NCBI GenBank assembly: GCA_003693905.1
Contig: RFLL01000141.1
Location: 1-8,674 of the forward strand
Source of the DNA: Alphaproteobacteria bacterium
GTDB taxonomy: Bacteria; Pseudomonadota; Alphaproteobacteria; Kiloniellales; J153
DNA: 8,674 nt
Direction: 5' to 3'
Each line of letters starts with the position of its first letter. Position 1 is the stretch's first letter. Both the position numbers and the translations under genes were made by a program. Shown here piece by piece: positions 6,381-8,674 of the stretch. Under the pieces are notes generated by a model. It was not told the origin of the DNA. It saw nothing but the letters and a program-made list of their open reading frames with translations, and ran no database searches.

Positions 6381-7396
6381 GCGCGCCCGGCCCCGATCCC
6401 GAAGCGCGGACGATGCGTGCCGTCGTGTGCCGGCGCCGCGGCGACCCCGACGTCCTGACCCTGGAGACCGTCGCCCGCCCGCAGCCGGGCCCCGGGCAGA
6501 TCCGCATCGCGGTCCACGCCGCCGGCGTCAACTTCGCCGACATCCTGCTGATTGCCGGCAAATACCAGGAGCGCCCGGCGTTTCCGTTCAGTCCCGGGAT
6601 GGAGGCGGCGGGTACGGTCGAGGCGCTCGGCCCCGGTGTTGCCGGACCGCCGCCCGGCACGCGCGTGCTGGCGTTGAGCGAAACCGGCGCCTTCGCCGAA
6701 GCGGCACTGGCCCCGGCCGAAATCGTCGCTCCCATCCCGGACGAGATGGATTTCGTCACGGCCGCGGCCCTTCTCGTCACCTATGGCACCGCCCACGGTG
6801 CCCTAGTGTGGCGCGCGGATCTGAAGCCGGGCGAGCTGCTGCTGGTGCACGGCGCCGCCGGCGGCGTCGGGCTGGCCGCGGTCGAGGTCGGCAAGGCGCT
6901 GGGTGCCACGGTCATCGCCACCGCCCGCGGGGTCGGGCGGCTGGCCGTGGCGCACGATCACGGAGCAGATTTTCTCATCGATACCGAAACCGAAGACGTC
7001 CGCAGCCGTGTCAAGGACATCGCCGGTCCCCGCGGCGGCGCCGACGTCGTGTTCGACCCCGTCGGCGGCGACATGTTCGATGTGTCGCTGCGGGCCGCGG
7101 CCTGGGGCGCGCGGCTGGTGGTCATCGGTTTCGCCTCCGGTCGCATTCCGCAGATCCCGGCCAACATCCTGCTGGTCAAGAACATCAGCGCTATCGGGTT
7201 CTACTGGGGCTCGTACCGGCGCCACGCCCCGGCAATGCTGCGCGCCCAGTGCGAAGCGTTGTTCGCCTGGCATGCCGCAGGCAAAATCCGGCCACACGTA
7301 TCGCATGCCCTGCCGCTGGAGCGTGCGTCCGAAGCACTGATGCTGCTCAAGGAACGACGCTCCACGGGCAAGGTGGTGCTCACCGTGGACAGGTGA
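6377..7396 (+). CDS. Quinone oxidoreductase-like MDR family protein
   Basis: This is a medium-chain dehydrogenase/reductase, probably NADPH-dependent and acting on quinones or activated carbonyl/alkene compounds; the substrate is unknown. It has a GroES-like N-terminal domain with HAAGVNFADILLIAGKY (47-63) and FSPGMEAAG (71-79), then a Rossmann domain with the nucleotide-binding turn AAGGVG (160-165). The Cys/His ligands of zinc alcohol dehydrogenases are missing, as in the QOR branch. FDPVGGDMFD and IGFASGRIPQIP are further QOR-like segments. The GTG at 6377 overlaps the asparaginase stop (GTGA), giving 339 residues. The ATG at 6413 (MRAVVCRR, 327 residues) matches where family members normally begin and is a serious alternative; neither has a strong Shine-Dalgarno sequence. 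It is the middle gene of a three-gene operon, with cytochrome c 17 bases downstream. Confidence 0.92.
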   Translation: MSAPGPDPEARTMRAVVCRRRGDPDVLTLETVARPQPGPGQIRIAVHAAGVNFADILLIAGKYQERPAFPFSPGMEAAGTVEALGPGVAGPPPGTRVLALSETGAFAEAALAPAEIVAPIPDEMDFVTAAALLVTYGTAHGALVWRADLKPGELLLVHGAAGGVGLAAVEVGKALGATVIATARGVGRLAVAHDHGADFLIDTETEDVRSRVKDIAGPRGGADVVFDPVGGDMFDVSLRAAAWGARLVVIGFASGRIPQIPANILLVKNISAIGFYWGSYRRHAPAMLRAQCEALFAWHAAGKIRPHVSHALPLERASEALMLLKERRSTGKVVLTVDR

Positions 7397-7413
7397 CGGA
7401 GAAGAAAAACAGC

Positions 7414-7929
7414 ATGGCCAAGAGCGGAAAAAGATCACGAGCGAAACAGCGGCCACGTACCCGGCACCCGGCTCTGACCGTTGCCGCGCTCGGGCTGCTG
7501 GGCCTCGGTGCAGCAGTGGCCGGGTTTGCGTTCTGGCGCAGCCCGCCGCCGGAAAGCGACACCGAAGCGATGATCGCCCTCGGTCGGCAGGTGTACGAGG
7601 CCAACTGCGCCGCCTGCCACGGGGTCAACCTGGAAGGACAGCCGAACTGGCGTCAGCGACGCGCCGACGGCACCCTGCCGGCACCGCCGCACGATGCCGC
7701 CGGGCACACCTGGCATCATCCGGACCAGCAGCTTTTCGCGGTGACGAAATACGGCGTGGCGGCCCTGGCCGGCCCCGGCTACAAGTCCGACATGCCCGGC
7801 TTCGGTACCACGCTCAGCGACGCCGAAATCCGTGCCGTTCTCGAATACATCAAATCCACCTGGCCGGAGGAAATCCGTCGCCGTCAGGCCCAGGCGACCC
7901 TCCGGGCCCGTACCCAGGGCGGCGGATAG
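7414..7929 (+). CDS. Membrane-anchored mono-haem c-type cytochrome
   Basis: This 171-residue electron carrier has a very basic N-terminus (1-20, MAKSGKRSRAKQ), one hydrophobic segment (about 21-41) and a proline-rich linker, then a periplasmic cytochrome c domain. It is probably tethered by an uncleaved signal anchor. The haem motif CAACH is at 65-69 and the likely sixth ligand is M127 in SDMPGF; the domain closes with the usual helix EIRAVLEYIKSTWP (138-151). An insert between haem and Met carries the cluster PPHDAAGHTWHHPD (91-104), with H93, H98, H101 and H102. I associate this insert with a cytochrome subfamily often seen near copper-handling genes, from memory only. The ATG at 7414 has GGAGAAG at 7398-7404, spaced 9 bases. 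A longer open frame through the preceding gene is a codon-bias artefact. Confidence 0.92.
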   Translation: MAKSGKRSRAKQRPRTRHPALTVAALGLLGLGAAVAGFAFWRSPPPESDTEAMIALGRQVYEANCAACHGVNLEGQPNWRQRRADGTLPAPPHDAAGHTWHHPDQQLFAVTKYGVAALAGPGYKSDMPGFGTTLSDAEIRAVLEYIKSTWPEEIRRRQAQATLRARTQGGG

Positions 7930-7949
7930 GACCCGCGCCCGGCTCTCAT

Positions 7950-7973
7950 CCGGATACGCCGCCACGGCTCCGG
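7950..7973. terminator. Candidate bidirectional hairpin between cytochrome c and PNPOx-like genes
   Basis: CCGGA (7950-7954) pairs with TCCGG (7969-7973), and inside it GCCG (7958-7961) pairs with CGGC (7965-7968) around the loop CCA, with a 3-base TAC bulge on one side. It sits in the 57-base gap between converging genes, where a shared terminator is expected. No T-run is present on either strand. Confidence 0.35.
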
Positions 7974-7986
7974 CAGCAGCGCCCCG

Positions 7987-8670
7987 TTACTCGATCCGGA
8001 TCTTCTTCAGGTAATCCGGCGTTGCGACGCCGGGCTTGAGGCGGGGGTCGTCCTGCGGCGGGCCGATCATCGTCGTCACCGGCACGACGCCGGCCCACAC
8101 GTCAAGAGCGTAGTCGGCTTCGTCATCGCCGGGCGGACCGGTGCGTACCTTGCACGCGACTTCATCGAGGTTCAGGCGCATGACCGTCGTCGCCTTCAGC
8201 TCCTGCGCCGTCGGCGGCCGCAGCTCGGCCCAGCGTCCGGGGGTCAGACGTTCGGAAAATGCCTCCAGCGCCGCCAGCTTGTGCGCCTCGTCGGTGAGCG
8301 CCTCGGCAACGCCGAAAGCCATCACCGAGCGATAGTTGAGCGACGAATGAAAGCCGGAGCGGGCCAGGACCAGCCCGTCGAGCATGGCGACGGTGAAACA
8401 CACCGGCACCCCTTCGCACAGGGTGCGCAGCATCCGGCTGGCTGAAGAGCCATGCCAGTAGACATGCGTGCCCTCGCGCCAGTAGGCGCTCGGCGTCACG
8501 TACGGCTGGCCGTCGATGACATAGCCGACGTGACACACGAGACCGGCGTCGAGAATTGCATAAACGGTGGCACGATCGGTGACGGCGCGCTGATGCAGGC
8601 GACGGATGCGCGTGCGTACCGTCGGCTGGAAATCGGGCCCCGTGGGGGCCCCCTTTGATGCATGGGCCAT
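7987..8670 (-). CDS. PNPOx-like flavin-nucleotide-binding protein
   Basis: This 227-residue cytoplasmic protein has the FMN-binding split-barrel fold of the pyridoxamine 5'-phosphate oxidase superfamily. It resembles the Pyridox_ox_2 group rather than true PdxH. Recognisable segments are ILDAGLVCHVGYVIDGQPYVTP (39-60), the phosphate-contact strand HVYWHGSSASRM (69-80), VPVCFTVAMLDGLVLARSG (88-106) and FHSSLNYRSVMAFG (107-120). These are followed by an Ala/Leu-rich helix and a segment with WAGVVPV near 192-198. Members are generally annotated by fold only, with a few linked to stress or antibiotic-related reactions; the substrate here is unknown. The ATG at 8668-8670 is only four bases from the window edge, so its ribosome site and promoter cannot be seen and a start further upstream cannot be excluded. 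It converges on the cytochrome c gene. Confidence 0.88.
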   Translation of the reverse strand: MAHASKGAPTGPDFQPTVRTRIRRLHQRAVTDRATVYAILDAGLVCHVGYVIDGQPYVTPSAYWREGTHVYWHGSSASRMLRTLCEGVPVCFTVAMLDGLVLARSGFHSSLNYRSVMAFGVAEALTDEAHKLAALEAFSERLTPGRWAELRPPTAQELKATTVMRLNLDEVACKVRTGPPGDDEADYALDVWAGVVPVTTMIGPPQDDPRLKPGVATPDYLKKIRIE

Positions 8671-8674
8671 GGGA

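Noticed and set aside
6427..7929. A 500-codon frame joining an alternative frame of the MDR gene to cytochrome c, looking like a fusion
   Set aside because: The first 329 codons are an Arg/Pro-rich out-of-frame reading of a conserved MDR gene; cytochrome c has its own ATG at 7414 with a ribosome site.

Overview
The window is about 65-70% G+C by eye, densely coded and without mobile elements, CRISPR arrays or recognisable tRNA/rRNA genes. Protein types point to an alphaproteobacterium, most likely of the Rhodospirillales kind: an IalB-family secreted protein, an alphaproteobacterial-style cold shock protein, an NnrU-family membrane protein and a TrmH-family methyltransferase with the 'MRGYFAIGVEGISKP' type of N-terminus. 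This placement rests on remembered family resemblance, not on a search.

Layout, left to right. (1) The 3' part of an NnrU-family membrane protein gene (+) runs tail to tail into argG (-), the argininosuccinate synthase of arginine synthesis. (2) A 333-base divergent control region separates argG from a cold shock protein gene (+). It holds a good promoter for each side and a leader of about 155 nt before csp. That leader can form hairpins and contains a perfect 7-nt complement of the csp Shine-Dalgarno sequence. (3) A SlyD-like FKBP prolyl isomerase gene (+) follows csp. (4) Three minus-strand genes come next, in transcription order: a TrmH/SpoU-family RNA methyltransferase, a secreted IalB-family protein and rlmN (23S rRNA A2503 / tRNA A37 methyltransferase). 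A perfect TATAAT sits so close to the rlmN start that its mRNA looks leaderless. (5) A tight plus-strand operon encodes a Rhizobium-type L-asparaginase, a quinone-oxidoreductase-like MDR enzyme and a membrane-anchored mono-haem cytochrome c. The first two overlap by 4 nt and the third follows after 17 nt. (6) A PNPOx-like flavin-binding protein gene (-) converges on that operon and ends the window.

Functionally this is a housekeeping neighbourhood: arginine synthesis, RNA modification, cold/folding stress proteins, asparagine breakdown and redox proteins. I see no convincing undescribed multi-gene system. The best leads for a second look are the csp leader as a possible RNA switch, the predicted leaderless rlmN transcript, the His-cluster cytochrome c, and the odd asparaginase-MDR-cytochrome c operon.
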